Positions 1 through 7,869 of a stretch of 64,000 nt of DNA are shown here, piece after piece (positions within the stretch are counted from its first letter, which is position 1; each line of letters opens with the position of its first letter). Both the position numbers and the translations under genes were made by a program. The notes beneath the pieces are model-generated. The model searched no databases and was not told the DNA's origin. It was given only the letters and a program-made list of their open reading frames with translations. The stretch covers positions 1 through 64,000 of the forward strand of contig NZ_SGWQ01000010.1 in the NCBI RefSeq assembly GCF_004216555.1. The letters run 5' to 3'. This DNA comes from Herbihabitans rhizosphaerae (GTDB lineage Bacteria > Actinomycetota > Actinomycetes > Mycobacteriales > Pseudonocardiaceae).

Positions 1-84
1 TAACCAGACCACCCATACCAGTCAATTTAACGCGGCGTGTTCAACATTCCATGGAACCAACAAAGCTTAACTTAGTGGTATTGA

Positions 85-300
85 CCAGAATGGACCGACG
101 CACACCACATCATCCACTGGATCGACGGCGGAATAACCTCGGCAGAACTCATGACCTTGCTCTGCCGATACCACCACACCACCGTTCACGAACAAGACTG
201 GGAAATCGTCATGCGCGATGGGATCCCCTACTACATCCCGCCTGCATGGGTAGATCCGACGCGCAAGCCGATCCGAAATACGATCCACATCGCCGTGTGA
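85..300 (+). pseudogene. 3' remnant of a DUF222/HNH endonuclease gene
   Basis: This stretch encodes only the last 71 residues of the DUF222/HNH-type protein found complete at 43722-44900, starting at PEWTDAHHIIHW (the HNH core) and ending at a TGA. An in-frame stop lies at 82-84, directly before the homology, and nothing upstream (1-84, noticeably AT-richer than the rest) resembles the family. The first 95 bases (85-179) are identical to 44685-44779; the remaining 121 bases differ at 21 positions by hand count. It lacks a start and the DUF222 part, so it cannot make a working protein. Such genes are known multi-copy elements in actinobacteria (REP13E12-like in mycobacteria). Confidence 0.85.
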
Positions 301-308
301 ACGGCGAA

Positions 309-779
309 TCAGCGGTGGCCGCCCCAGTCGTGGCCGTAGCGCTTGCGCTCCTCGCGCCAGTCGTCGCCGAACAGCGCGCCGCCGATCAGGATCACGAGCA
401 CGGGCAGCAGGAAGATCAGCCACACCTTCACGACGGTGAAGAACAGCACCACTGCCAGCACGCCGGACAGCGGAACGAGTGCGGCGTAGGCGCGGTGCGC
501 GACCGGCCGGTCATCCCACCGCTCTGCCGGATTGGATCGTGGTGCCGCCACCGACGACTTGCGCGCCGGCAGCGCGTCGAAGCGCGGGCGCGGGTCGGGC
601 AGATCGGAGAACAGCTCCAACAGTTCGCCGCGGGTGCGCACGGTCGACACCTTCGCCGTGCGCTCGCCGTACTCCTCCAGGTCGAGCCGCCCGGAACTCA
701 TGTGTTCGCCCAGCGCCCGCACCGCGTCCTCACGCTCGGCGTCGCTGATCCGGATCTCGTCACCCGGCCGCTCGTTCAC
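309..779 (-). CDS. DUF1707 domain membrane protein
   Basis: A 156-residue protein. Residues about 8-62 (RISDAEREDAVRALGEHMSSGRLDLEEYGERT) match the DUF1707 domain, a short SHOCT-like helical domain common in actinobacterial membrane proteins. Residues about 97-140 form two hydrophobic segments followed by a charged tail, so it is probably anchored in the cytoplasmic membrane with the DUF1707 part inside. The molecular role is not known. The GTG start has no good ribosome site but follows a -10-like TAGTAT by seven bases, which fits a leaderless transcript. It lies 27 bases downstream of accA3 on the same strand, but its own -10 suggests separate transcription. Confidence 0.85.
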   Translation of the reverse strand: MNERPGDEIRISDAEREDAVRALGEHMSSGRLDLEEYGERTAKVSTVRTRGELLELFSDLPDPRPRFDALPARKSSVAAPRSNPAERWDDRPVAHRAYAALVPLSGVLAVVLFFTVVKVWLIFLLPVLVILIGGALFGDDWREERKRYGHDWGGHR

Positions 780-786
780 TCTTCCG

Positions 787-792
787 ATACTA
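787..792 (-). promoter_or_regulatory. -10 element of the DUF1707 gene
   Basis: Read on the minus strand this is TAGTAT, matching the actinobacterial -10 pattern TANNNT. Its last base lies seven bases before the GTG at 779, the spacing expected when transcription starts at the first base of the start codon. No clear -35 is visible. Confidence 0.45.
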
Positions 793-806
793 CGGCCGTT
801 TCGGAG

Positions 807-2603
807 CTAGTCCTTGATCTCGAGCAGGGCGGCACCCTGGCTGACGGTCGCGCCGATCTCCACGGACAGGCCGGTGACCGTGCCGGACTTGTGCGCGTTG
901 ACCGGGTTCTCCATCTTCATCGCCTCGAGCACCACGATCAGCTCGCCCGCCTCGACCTGCTGGCCGTCCTCGACGGCGATCTTCACGATGGTGCCCTGCA
1001 TCGGTGCGGTCACCGCGTCACCGGACGCCGCCGCGGTGCTCTTGCCACCGGCGCGCTTGCGGGGCTTGTTGGCCTTCGCCGTCCCGACACCACCGGCGGC
1101 CGCCGCCAGGTTCGCCGGCAGCGACACCTCCATCCGCCGGCCGCCGACCTCGACGACCACGTTCTGCCGCTCGTCGTCCTCGGTCTCCGCGTCGGCGCCA
1201 CCGGTGAACGGCTCGATCGTGTTGTCGAACTCCGTCTCGATCCACCGCGTATGCACCGAGAACCCGTTCTCGCCGCCGATGAACGCCGGGTCGTCCACGA
1301 TCACCCGGTGAAACGGCAGCACCGTGGCCATGCCGTCCACCTGGAACTCCGCGAGCGCGCGCCGCGACCGGGCCAGCGCCTCGGCGCGGTTCTCACCGGT
1401 CACGATCAACTTCGCCAGCAGCGAGTCGAACTGGCCGCCGATCACGGTGCCGGCCTCGACACCGCCGTCCACCCGCACGCCGGGGCCGTCCGGCGTCACG
1501 TAGGTGACCACCGTGCCGGGCGCTGGCAGGAAGTTACGTCCGGCGTCCTCGCCGTTGATCCGGAACTCGATCGAGTGGCCGCGCGGCTCCGGGTCCGAGT
1601 CGAACCGCAGCTTCTGGCCGTCGGCGATCCGGAACTGCTCGCGCACCAGGTCGATCCCGGTCGTCTCCTCCGACACCGGGTGCTCGACCTGCAGGCGCGT
1701 GTTGACCTCGAGGAAGGAGATGGTGCCGTCCGTGCCGACCAGGAACTCCACCGTGCCGGCACCCGAGTAGCCGGCCTCCGCGCAGATCGCCCTCGCCGAG
1801 GAGTGGATCGTGTCCCGCTGCTCCGCCGTGAGATAGGGCGCCGGCGCCTCCTCGACCAGCTTCTGGTGCCGCCGCTGCAGCGAGCAGTCGCGCGTCCCGA
1901 CGACCACGACGTTGCCGTGCTGGTCGGCCAGCACCTGCGCCTCGACGTGCCGCGGCTTGTCCAGATACCGCTCCACGAAGCACTCGCCGCGCCCGAACGC
2001 GGACACCGCCTCGCGCGCCGCCGAGTCGAACAGCTCCGGGATCTCCTCGATCGTGCGCGCCACCTTCAGACCGCGTCCGCCGCCGCCGAACGCCGCCTTG
2101 ATCGCCACGGGCAGCCCGTGCTCCTCGGCGAACGCGACGATCTCCTGCGCACCGGACACCGGCTCCTTCGTGCCGGGCACCAGTGGCGCGCCGGCGCGCA
2201 TCGCGATGTGCCGCGCGGTCACCTTGTCGCCAAGGTCGCGAATGGCCTGCGGCTTCGGGCCGATCCAGGTCAGCCCGGCGTCCAGTACGGCCTGCGCGAA
2301 CTCCGCGTTCTCGGACAGGAACCCGTAGCCAGGGTGCACGGCGTCCGCGCCGGACCGCCTGGCCACGTCGAGCAGCTTGTCGAACACCAGATAGCTGTCG
2401 GCCGCCGTGCTGCCGCCCAGCGAGAACGCCTCGTCGGCCAGGCGCACGAACGGCGCGTCCCGGTCCGGATCGGCGTAGACCGCCACGCTGGCGAGCCCAG
2501 CGTCCCGACAGGCCCTGATGACCCGAACCGCGATCTCCCCGCGGTTGGCGATGAGCACCTTGCGCAACGAGGTGAGCCCCCGCGCGTTCGCCGACTCGGC
2601 CAC
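807..2603 (-). CDS. accA3: acyl-CoA carboxylase biotin-carboxylase/BCCP alpha subunit
   Basis: A 598-residue alpha subunit of acetyl/propionyl-CoA carboxylase. Biotin carboxylase runs from [15 protein letters not shown] (about residue 12) through the glycine-rich ATP-grasp loop AAFGGGGRG to the active-site stretch [16 protein letters not shown] linker follows and then a C-terminal biotinyl domain with EAMKMENP; the lysine near residue 563 is the biotin site. It carboxylates its own biotin with bicarbonate and ATP, and the beta subunit (10819-12468) transfers the carboxyl group to acyl-CoA, giving malonyl- or methylmalonyl-CoA for lipid synthesis. The GTG start is chosen because AGGAGG sits seven bases upstream; longer reading upstream is not conserved-looking. 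Confidence 0.95.
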   Translation of the reverse strand: MAESANARGLTSLRKVLIANRGEIAVRVIRACRDAGLASVAVYADPDRDAPFVRLADEAFSLGGSTAADSYLVFDKLLDVARRSGADAVHPGYGFLSENAEFAQAVLDAGLTWIGPKPQAIRDLGDKVTARHIAMRAGAPLVPGTKEPVSGAQEIVAFAEEHGLPVAIKAAFGGGGRGLKVARTIEEIPELFDSAAREAVSAFGRGECFVERYLDKPRHVEAQVLADQHGNVVVVGTRDCSLQRRHQKLVEEAPAPYLTAEQRDTIHSSARAICAEAGYSGAGTVEFLVGTDGTISFLEVNTRLQVEHPVSEETTGIDLVREQFRIADGQKLRFDSDPEPRGHSIEFRINGEDAGRNFLPAPGTVVTYVTPDGPGVRVDGGVEAGTVIGGQFDSLLAKLIVTGENRAEALARSRRALAEFQVDGMATVLPFHRVIVDDPAFIGGENGFSVHTRWIETEFDNTIEPFTGGADAETEDDERQNVVVEVGGRRMEVSLPANLAAAAGGVGTAKANKPRKRAGGKSTAAASGDAVTAPMQGTIVKIAVEDGQQVEAGELIVVLEAMKMENPVNAHKSGTVTGLSVEIGATVSQGAALLEIKD

Positions 2604-2702
2604 GCCTTCTCCTCCTACGGCTCTGAACGCCCTACGTACCGGGCGCGCTGCTGGGCTTCGAGGCAGTTTACGTAGTGGTAGCCAACTGTGAACCGAGAGA
2701 CG

Positions 2703-2742
2703 CCTCACGTTAGGGGCCGTTCGACGCCTCACTGGGGTGAGG
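2703..2742. promoter_or_regulatory. possible operator between accA3 and the divergent gene
   Basis: This 40-base stretch in the divergent gap holds two GACGCCTCAC-type direct repeats (starting at about 2699 and 2724). The second extends into the inverted repeat CCTCAC-TGGG-GTGAGG (2727-2742). The first reads CCTCACGTTAGGGG, close to CCTCACTAAGGGG found on the minus strand at 12527-12539 upstream of accD5. A shared regulator of the two carboxylase loci is an inference. Confidence 0.35.
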
Positions 2743-2784
2743 GTTGCTCGGTATCGTCAACGGGTCGGAGGGAGGTTGATCACA

Positions 2785-3498
2785 GTGCCACTCGAGCGGT
2801 CAGGCCGTACACCGCGCTCGGTGATCGTGGCCGTCGTGCTGTCCGCGCTGGTCGCGGGCGGTGCCATGGCCGGTGCGGCGGCTCTGCGTGCCCGTTCGGC
2901 CGACTCCGGGACACCGCCGGTCGCCGACGCGCCGCCGTCGGTGCCGGTGGAGGGTGACAACGGCTGCCGGGTCGAGCCGTGCCAGACGCTCACCACGGTG
3001 CCGGTGCCGGGCGGCAGCGTCGAGCTGATCGCGGACAACGGCGGGCGCTCCGGCCGGCTGAAGATCAACGGCTCGTCGTCGTCCAGCCTGGTCGAGATCA
3101 CCATCACCAACCGGGGCGTCGTGCTCACCAACCAGTCGCTGCAATGCCTGTCGCTGTCCATCTCGGCGTGCCTGGTCAGCGGTACCGGCGAGGGCGGGCG
3201 GGTCGGCGAGGTGGTGGTCGGCCGGTCCGGAAGCTGGAACGGGCAGGCGCAGCCGTACTTCTCCGACGCCGACTACCTCGGCCTCACCGACGTGCGCGGC
3301 GACGGCACCCCCGACGTGGTCACCGTGCAGCACGACTGCGGCACCCGCAGCCGCTGTACGGGCGCACCCGTATTCGCCCAGGTCTACGGCCTGGACGGGC
3401 AGGAACTCGGCTGTACCCGCACCTTCACCCGGCTGACCCAGCTGCCGGGGTGGCCCTCCGTGAAGCCCACCCCGGTACAGCTCAAACCCTGCGACTGA
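2785..3498 (+). CDS. membrane-anchored or secreted protein of unknown function
   Basis: A 237-residue protein I do not recognise. Residues about 10-34 (SVIVAVVLSALVAGGAMAGAAAL) form a single hydrophobic segment, a signal anchor or uncleaved signal. The rest is extracytoplasmic-type sequence with six cysteines that could pair. A stretch near residue 185 (DVRGDGTPDVVTVQ) resembles the acidic loop of FG-GAP/EF-hand-like calcium repeats, but only one copy is present. The GTG at 2785 is chosen because GGAGG (2771-2775) lies nine bases upstream; an in-frame start at 2737 would add 16 residues. It is divergent from accA3 and ends five bases from the convergent symporter gene. Confidence 0.7.
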   Translation: MPLERSGRTPRSVIVAVVLSALVAGGAMAGAAALRARSADSGTPPVADAPPSVPVEGDNGCRVEPCQTLTTVPVPGGSVELIADNGGRSGRLKINGSSSSSLVEITITNRGVVLTNQSLQCLSLSISACLVSGTGEGGRVGEVVVGRSGSWNGQAQPYFSDADYLGLTDVRGDGTPDVVTVQHDCGTRSRCTGAPVFAQVYGLDGQELGCTRTFTRLTQLPGWPSVKPTPVQLKPCD

Positions 3499-3503
3499 GC
3501 CGG

Positions 3504-4871
3504 TCAGACGGTGGCCGGCTCCTTATCTTTGGGCGTGGCCGTCTCGCCGTCGTCGGACAGCAGCGGCGGGCCGGTCGGGGTGGCCAGCACCTCGTCGTCG
3601 ATCAGGCCTTCACCTCGGGCGACGACCACCGGGATGGCGATCTGCCCGGCCACGTTCGTGGCGGTGCGGATCATGTCCAGGATCGGGTCGATGCCGATCA
3701 CGATGGCGAGGCCGGTGGCGATCACCGGCGCCGGCAGGTCGACCGCGCCCAGGGTCAGCGTGAGCATGGTGAACCAGCCCGTGGTACCGGCCGTGGCCAG
3801 CGCGCCGAACACGGCGACCAGCACGATCAGGAAGTAGTCGGCGATCGACAGCCCGACGCCGAACAGGTTCGCGATGAAGATCGTGGCGATCGCGGGGTAG
3901 ACCGCGGCGCAGCCGTCCATCTTCGTCGTGGTGCCCAGCGGCACGGCGAAACCGGCGTACCCGGGGTCCACGCCCAGGTTGACCGCGGTCTGTCGGCTCA
4001 GCGGCAGCGTGGCACCGGAGGACCGGGACACGAACGCGAACTGCAGCGCCGTCCACGCCTTGGCGAAGAAGATCCGCGGGCTCACCTTGCCGATCGTGCG
4101 CAACAGGATCGGGTACACGATCAGCAGCACGATCAGGGTGCCCACGTACACCGCGACGATCAGCGACAGCAGCGGCTTGAGGAACTGGTTGCCGTAGCTG
4201 GCGAACGCGGTGCCGATCAGGCCGAGCACGCCGATCGGGGCGAGCAGGATCACCCAGTGCAGCACCTTCTGGATCACGTCGAACGCCGAGCGGTTGAAGT
4301 TCACGAACGGCGCGGCGCGCTCGCCGAGCGCGAAGGTGGCCGCGCCGACCAGCAGCGCGATGAACACGACCTGCAGGATCTTGCCCTCGGTGAACGCGCT
4401 GAACACGTTGTCCGGCACGAGGCCCTCGAGGAACGCCGACCAGGAGCCGTGCTCGCGGGCGGCGATCTTGTCCACATTGGACTTGGACGGCGTGACCTGC
4501 ACGCCCGTGCCGAGGTCGGTGATCAGGCCGATCGTGATGCCGATGAGTACGGCGATCAGCGAGGTGAGGCCGAACCACATCAGCGTCTTGCCGCCGAGCC
4601 GGGCCGCGGTGCGCGCGCCGCCGAGCCTGCGCAGGCTGTTGATGCCCACCACGATCGCGGTGAATACCAGCGGGATCACGGTGAACTGCAGCAGGTTGGT
4701 GAAGACCGTGCCGATGGTGTCGAGCGTGGTGGTGAGCCACTCCGATCCGGTGTCCTTGGCGATGAAGCCGAGGATCGCGCCGATCACCAGGCCGGCGAGC
4801 ACGGACAGTCCGAAGATCAGGTTGCGGCGTGAGCCCGGCCGTCTCGCCGGATTGGTCGTCGCGGTGGACAC
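3504..4871 (-). CDS. DAACS-family cation:dicarboxylate/amino-acid symporter
   Basis: A 455-residue integral membrane symporter of the SLC1-like DAACS family. Family marks are SRSSGATLPL at 282-291 (the serine-rich hairpin loop) and TTTKMDGCA at about 314-322 (equivalent to the cation-binding NMDG motif), within the usual eight-helix, two-hairpin pattern. It imports glutamate, aspartate, C4-dicarboxylates or cystine together with cations. The GTG start has AAGGAG six bases upstream. A leader-peptide gene of a family usually placed before sulfur or cysteine genes lies 49 bases upstream, so cystine (TcyP-like) transport is a reasonable guess, not shown by the sequence. Confidence 0.9.
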   Translation of the reverse strand: MSTATTNPARRPGSRRNLIFGLSVLAGLVIGAILGFIAKDTGSEWLTTTLDTIGTVFTNLLQFTVIPLVFTAIVVGINSLRRLGGARTAARLGGKTLMWFGLTSLIAVLIGITIGLITDLGTGVQVTPSKSNVDKIAAREHGSWSAFLEGLVPDNVFSAFTEGKILQVVFIALLVGAATFALGERAAPFVNFNRSAFDVIQKVLHWVILLAPIGVLGLIGTAFASYGNQFLKPLLSLIVAVYVGTLIVLLIVYPILLRTIGKVSPRIFFAKAWTALQFAFVSRSSGATLPLSRQTAVNLGVDPGYAGFAVPLGTTTKMDGCAAVYPAIATIFIANLFGVGLSIADYFLIVLVAVFGALATAGTTGWFTMLTLTLGAVDLPAPVIATGLAIVIGIDPILDMIRTATNVAGQIAIPVVVARGEGLIDDEVLATPTGPPLLSDDGETATPKDKEPATV

Positions 4872-4920
4872 AGGGAACTCCTTGGGATGCAAGGGAAAGA
4901 CGTGAAAAGAGGGCGGCGGG

Positions 4921-5001
4921 TCAGCGTGCACACAGCGAGCTGGCCTGCCGTCGGAGATCGACATGCAGGCGCTCGGTCAGGAGAACGCGAGGGCACCTCA
5001 T
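4921..5001 (-). CDS. 26-residue leader peptide upstream of the symporter
   Basis: A short ATG-to-TGA frame encodes 26 residues containing LLTERLHVDLRR and ending SSLCAR. This matches the pattern of actinobacterial putative leader peptides (LLTxRxHVDLxR, serine and cysteine near the C terminus) that precede transporter and sulfur-metabolism genes. It ends 49 bases before the symporter start on the same strand. Translation past the C-terminal cysteine codon could control downstream expression by attenuation. No terminator/antiterminator pair was worked out, so the mechanism is inferred from the family. Confidence 0.65.
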   Translation of the reverse strand: MRCPRVLLTERLHVDLRRQASSLCAR

Positions 5002-5069
5002 CACCGAGTATCTAACCTCGGAGTGGTCTGAACCCTTCCCCCAGAAGGATGAATGTGCTCGCCGTCTCG

Positions 5070-5699
5070 CTATGTGGACACCTGCTGGGACCACAGGTCC
5101 ACGACACGGACCCCGACCTCGGCGAGCAGGCGGCGGGTCAGCGGCAGGCTGATCCCGACCACGCTGGACGGATCGCCCTGGACACCGGCCACGAACCACC
5201 CGCCCAGCCCGTCCAGGGTGAACGCGCCGGCCACGGCCAGCGGCTCGCCGGTCGCCAGGTAGGCGTCCAACTCGGCCTCGCTGACCTCTCCGAAGTGGAC
5301 GGTCGTGCGCATGGTGCCGACGGCGGACTTGACCACCGTCGAGCCCTCGACGCGCAGCACCGCGTGCCCGGTGAGCAACTCACCGGTGGCGCCGGACATG
5401 CGCAGCCACCGCTCGCGGGCCACCTCGACGGTGCGCGGCTTGCCGACCAGGGCGCCGTCGAACAGGAACATCGAGTCGCAGCCGACGATCACGCCGTCGG
5501 TCACCCCGCCGGCGACGGCCCGCGCCTTGGCGTCGGCCAGCGCGGTCACCACGTCCTCCGGCGCGGGGTCGGTCAGCGACGCCTCGATCGCCTCCTCGTC
5601 CACACCGGACACCCGCACCTCGGGTTCGACCCCGGCGGCACGCAGCAGGTTGAGCCTTGCCGGTGAGGCGGAGGCGAGGATCAGGCGCACGCGTCGCAC
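5070..5699 (-). CDS. maf: Maf-family nucleoside-triphosphate pyrophosphatase
   Basis: About 209 residues of a Maf/Ham1-like pyrophosphatase that hydrolyses non-canonical or modified nucleotides (dTTP/UTP or m7GTP depending on subgroup). Family marks are the N-terminal LILASASPARLNLLR loop, the acidic GCDSMFLFDG segment, GKPRTVEVARERW, and the C-terminal GDPSSVVGISLPL. The GTG at 5699 is used because AAGGA lies ten bases upstream; a second GTG at 5690 would give the shorter VRLILAS start. It is divergent from the molybdopterin oxidoreductase. In mycobacteria maf also lies beside accD5/accE. Confidence 0.93.
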   Translation of the reverse strand: MRRVRLILASASPARLNLLRAAGVEPEVRVSGVDEEAIEASLTDPAPEDVVTALADAKARAVAGGVTDGVIVGCDSMFLFDGALVGKPRTVEVARERWLRMSGATGELLTGHAVLRVEGSTVVKSAVGTMRTTVHFGEVSEAELDAYLATGEPLAVAGAFTLDGLGGWFVAGVQGDPSSVVGISLPLTRRLLAEVGVRVVDLWSQQVST

Positions 5700-5748
5700 G
5701 ATAGCCGTGTCCTTGTGGCCGTGAGATGCGCGGGGGAGTATCGAGGAC

Positions 5749-7869
5749 ATGGCTCCCACCACGAAGTACGGCACGTGCAACCTGTGCGAGGCGATGTGCG
5801 GGTTGGAGATCACCGTCTCGGGCACCGACGTGGTGTCGATCCGGGGTGACGCGGCGGACCCGTTGTCCCGTGGGCACATCTGCCCCAAGGCGGTGGCGCT
5901 CGGCGACCTGTACGGCGATTCCGACCGGCTGCGCAAACCCGTGCGCCGCACCGCCGACGGCTGGGTGGAGATCGGCTGGGACGAGGCGTTCGACGAGGTC
6001 GCCGAGCGGCTCGCGGAGACCAGGAAGGAGCACGGCGCGAACGCCGTCGCCGCCTACCTGGGCAACCCGAACGTGCACAGCCTCGGCGCGATGACGCACG
6101 GCGTGGGGCTGTTCCTCAAGTCGTTGGGAACCAGGAACCGGTTCTCCGCGACCTCGGTCGACCAGTTGCCGCACCAGTTCGTGGCGATGCTGATGTACGG
6201 GCACCAGTTCCTGCTGCCGATCCCGGACATCGACCGCACCGAATACCTGCTCGTGCTCGGCGCGAACCCCATGGCGTCCAACGGAAGCCTGATGACCGTG
6301 CCGGACTTCGCCAAGCGCCGCAAGGAGTTGCGCGATCGCGGTGGGCGGATGGTGGTGTTCGATCCTCGTCGTACCGAGACCGCGAAGATCGCCGACGAAC
6401 ACCACTTCGTGCGGCCGGGGACCGACGCGGTGCTGCTGCTGGCGATGCTGCACACGATCTTCGACGAGGGACTGGTCAGCTCGGCGTCCTATGTGGACGG
6501 TCTGGCCGAGGTGCGCGCGGCGGTCGCCGACTTCACTCCCGATCGCGCGGCCTCGGTGACCGGTGTGCCGGCCGGCGACATCCGCCGGATCGCGCGCGAG
6601 TTCGCCACCGCGCCGGCCGCCGCCTGCTACGGCCGGGTCGGGCTGTCCACCCAGCGCTTCGGCGGTGTCGCGCAGTGGGCCGTGCAGCTGATGAACATCG
6701 TGACCGGGAACCTGGACCGGCCGGGCGGCACGATGCTGACCACGCCGGCGGTGGACATCGTCGGGCGCGGCGTGATCGGCAAGGGCCACTTCGACGTGTG
6801 GCGCAGCCGCGTGCGCGGGCTGCCCGAGTTCGCCGGCGAACTGCCGGTGGCCGCACTCGCCGAGGAGATCAGCACGCCCGGCAAGGGGCGCATCTCCGCG
6901 CTGGTGACCGTCGCCGGCAACCCGGTCGCGTCCACTCCGGACGGTGTGGCGCTGGACAAAGCGTTGGGGGAGCTGGACTTCATGGTCGCCGTCGACTTCT
7001 ACGTCAACGAGACCACCCGGCACGCGGACATCATCCTGCCGCCGACCAGCGCGCTCGAACGCGATCACTACGACCTGGTGTTCCACGCGCTGGCGGTGCG
7101 CGACACGGCGAAGTTCTCGCCGGCCGTGTTCGCCAAGCCGGAGGGCACCAAGCACGAGTGGGAGATCTTCACCGAGGTGACCAGGCGGTACCGGCGGCGG
7201 GTGCCCGCACGGAAGCTGGCCAAGCGGCTCAGCGAGGCGTTCCTGATGCGGGTGTCGCCGACCAGGGTGGTCGACCTGGCGCTGCGGGCCGGATCGCCCC
7301 GGCTGTCACTGCGCACCCTGCGGCGCAACCCGCACGGCGTGGACCTCGGTGCGTTGCGGCCGAGGCTGCCGAAACGCTTGTACACCAAGGACAAGCGCGT
7401 GCACGCCGCGCCGGCCGAGCTGCTGGCGGACCTGGCCAGGGTGCGCACCGAGCTGTTCGACGGCCGGCGGCAGGACGGCGAGCTGCGCCTGATCGGCCGC
7501 CGGCACGTGCGGGACAACAACTCGTGGATGCACAACTCGGCGCGGCTGACCAAGGGCCGGCCCCGGCACCAGCTGCTGATCCACCCCGACGACCTGGCTG
7601 AGCGCGGGCTGACCGACGGGCAGACCGTGGTGGTCGCATCCCGTGTCGGCAAGGTGGAGGTCGAAGCACTCGCCACGACCGACGTGATGCCCGGCGTGGT
7701 GAGCCTGCCGCACGGGTTCGGTCACGGGCGGCGCGGCGGCGTGCGGATGGCGGTGGCCACCGAACTGGACGGCGTGAGCATCAACGACCTGACCGACCCC
7801 GAGTACCTGGACACGCTCACCGGCACCAGCGCACTCAACGGAGTGCCGGTGAGCGTCACCGGAGCCTGA
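5749..7869 (+). CDS. molybdopterin-dependent oxidoreductase with an N-terminal 4Fe-4S site
   Basis: A 706-residue DMSO-reductase-superfamily enzyme. Cysteines 10, 13, 17 and 45 (CNLCEAMC and GHICPK) form the N-terminal Fe-S site. The central domains bind bis-MGD (LVLGANPMASN, VFDPRRTETAKIADEHHFVRPGTDA), and the C-terminal dinucleotide-binding domain is present (LIHPDDLAERGLTDGQTVVV). The segment where formate dehydrogenases carry Cys or Sec reads NRFSATSVDQLPHQ, so neither ligand is present. No twin-arginine signal or partner subunit is visible, so it is probably cytoplasmic. The substrate is unknown. ATG start with GGGGGAG ten bases upstream; it abuts the convergent peptidase gene. Confidence 0.88.
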   Translation: MAPTTKYGTCNLCEAMCGLEITVSGTDVVSIRGDAADPLSRGHICPKAVALGDLYGDSDRLRKPVRRTADGWVEIGWDEAFDEVAERLAETRKEHGANAVAAYLGNPNVHSLGAMTHGVGLFLKSLGTRNRFSATSVDQLPHQFVAMLMYGHQFLLPIPDIDRTEYLLVLGANPMASNGSLMTVPDFAKRRKELRDRGGRMVVFDPRRTETAKIADEHHFVRPGTDAVLLLAMLHTIFDEGLVSSASYVDGLAEVRAAVADFTPDRAASVTGVPAGDIRRIAREFATAPAAACYGRVGLSTQRFGGVAQWAVQLMNIVTGNLDRPGGTMLTTPAVDIVGRGVIGKGHFDVWRSRVRGLPEFAGELPVAALAEEISTPGKGRISALVTVAGNPVASTPDGVALDKALGELDFMVAVDFYVNETTRHADIILPPTSALERDHYDLVFHALAVRDTAKFSPAVFAKPEGTKHEWEIFTEVTRRYRRRVPARKLAKRLSEAFLMRVSPTRVVDLALRAGSPRLSLRTLRRNPHGVDLGALRPRLPKRLYTKDKRVHAAPAELLADLARVRTELFDGRRQDGELRLIGRRHVRDNNSWMHNSARLTKGRPRHQLLIHPDDLAERGLTDGQTVVVASRVGKVEVEALATTDVMPGVVSLPHGFGHGRRGGVRMAVATELDGVSINDLTDPEYLDTLTGTSALNGVPVSVTGA

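Noticed and set aside
51-2675. 874-codon open frame on the plus strand
   Set aside because: It is the antisense shadow of accA3 and the DUF1707 gene; the composition is Arg/His/Ala-rich with no domain likeness. Similar long shadows (for example 2979-4832, 8083-9852, 48940-51606, 59954-61513) were rejected for the same reason.
4872-5069. Riboswitch before the DAACS symporter
   Set aside because: No known aptamer consensus was recognised; the leader-peptide frame explains the conserved-looking part.
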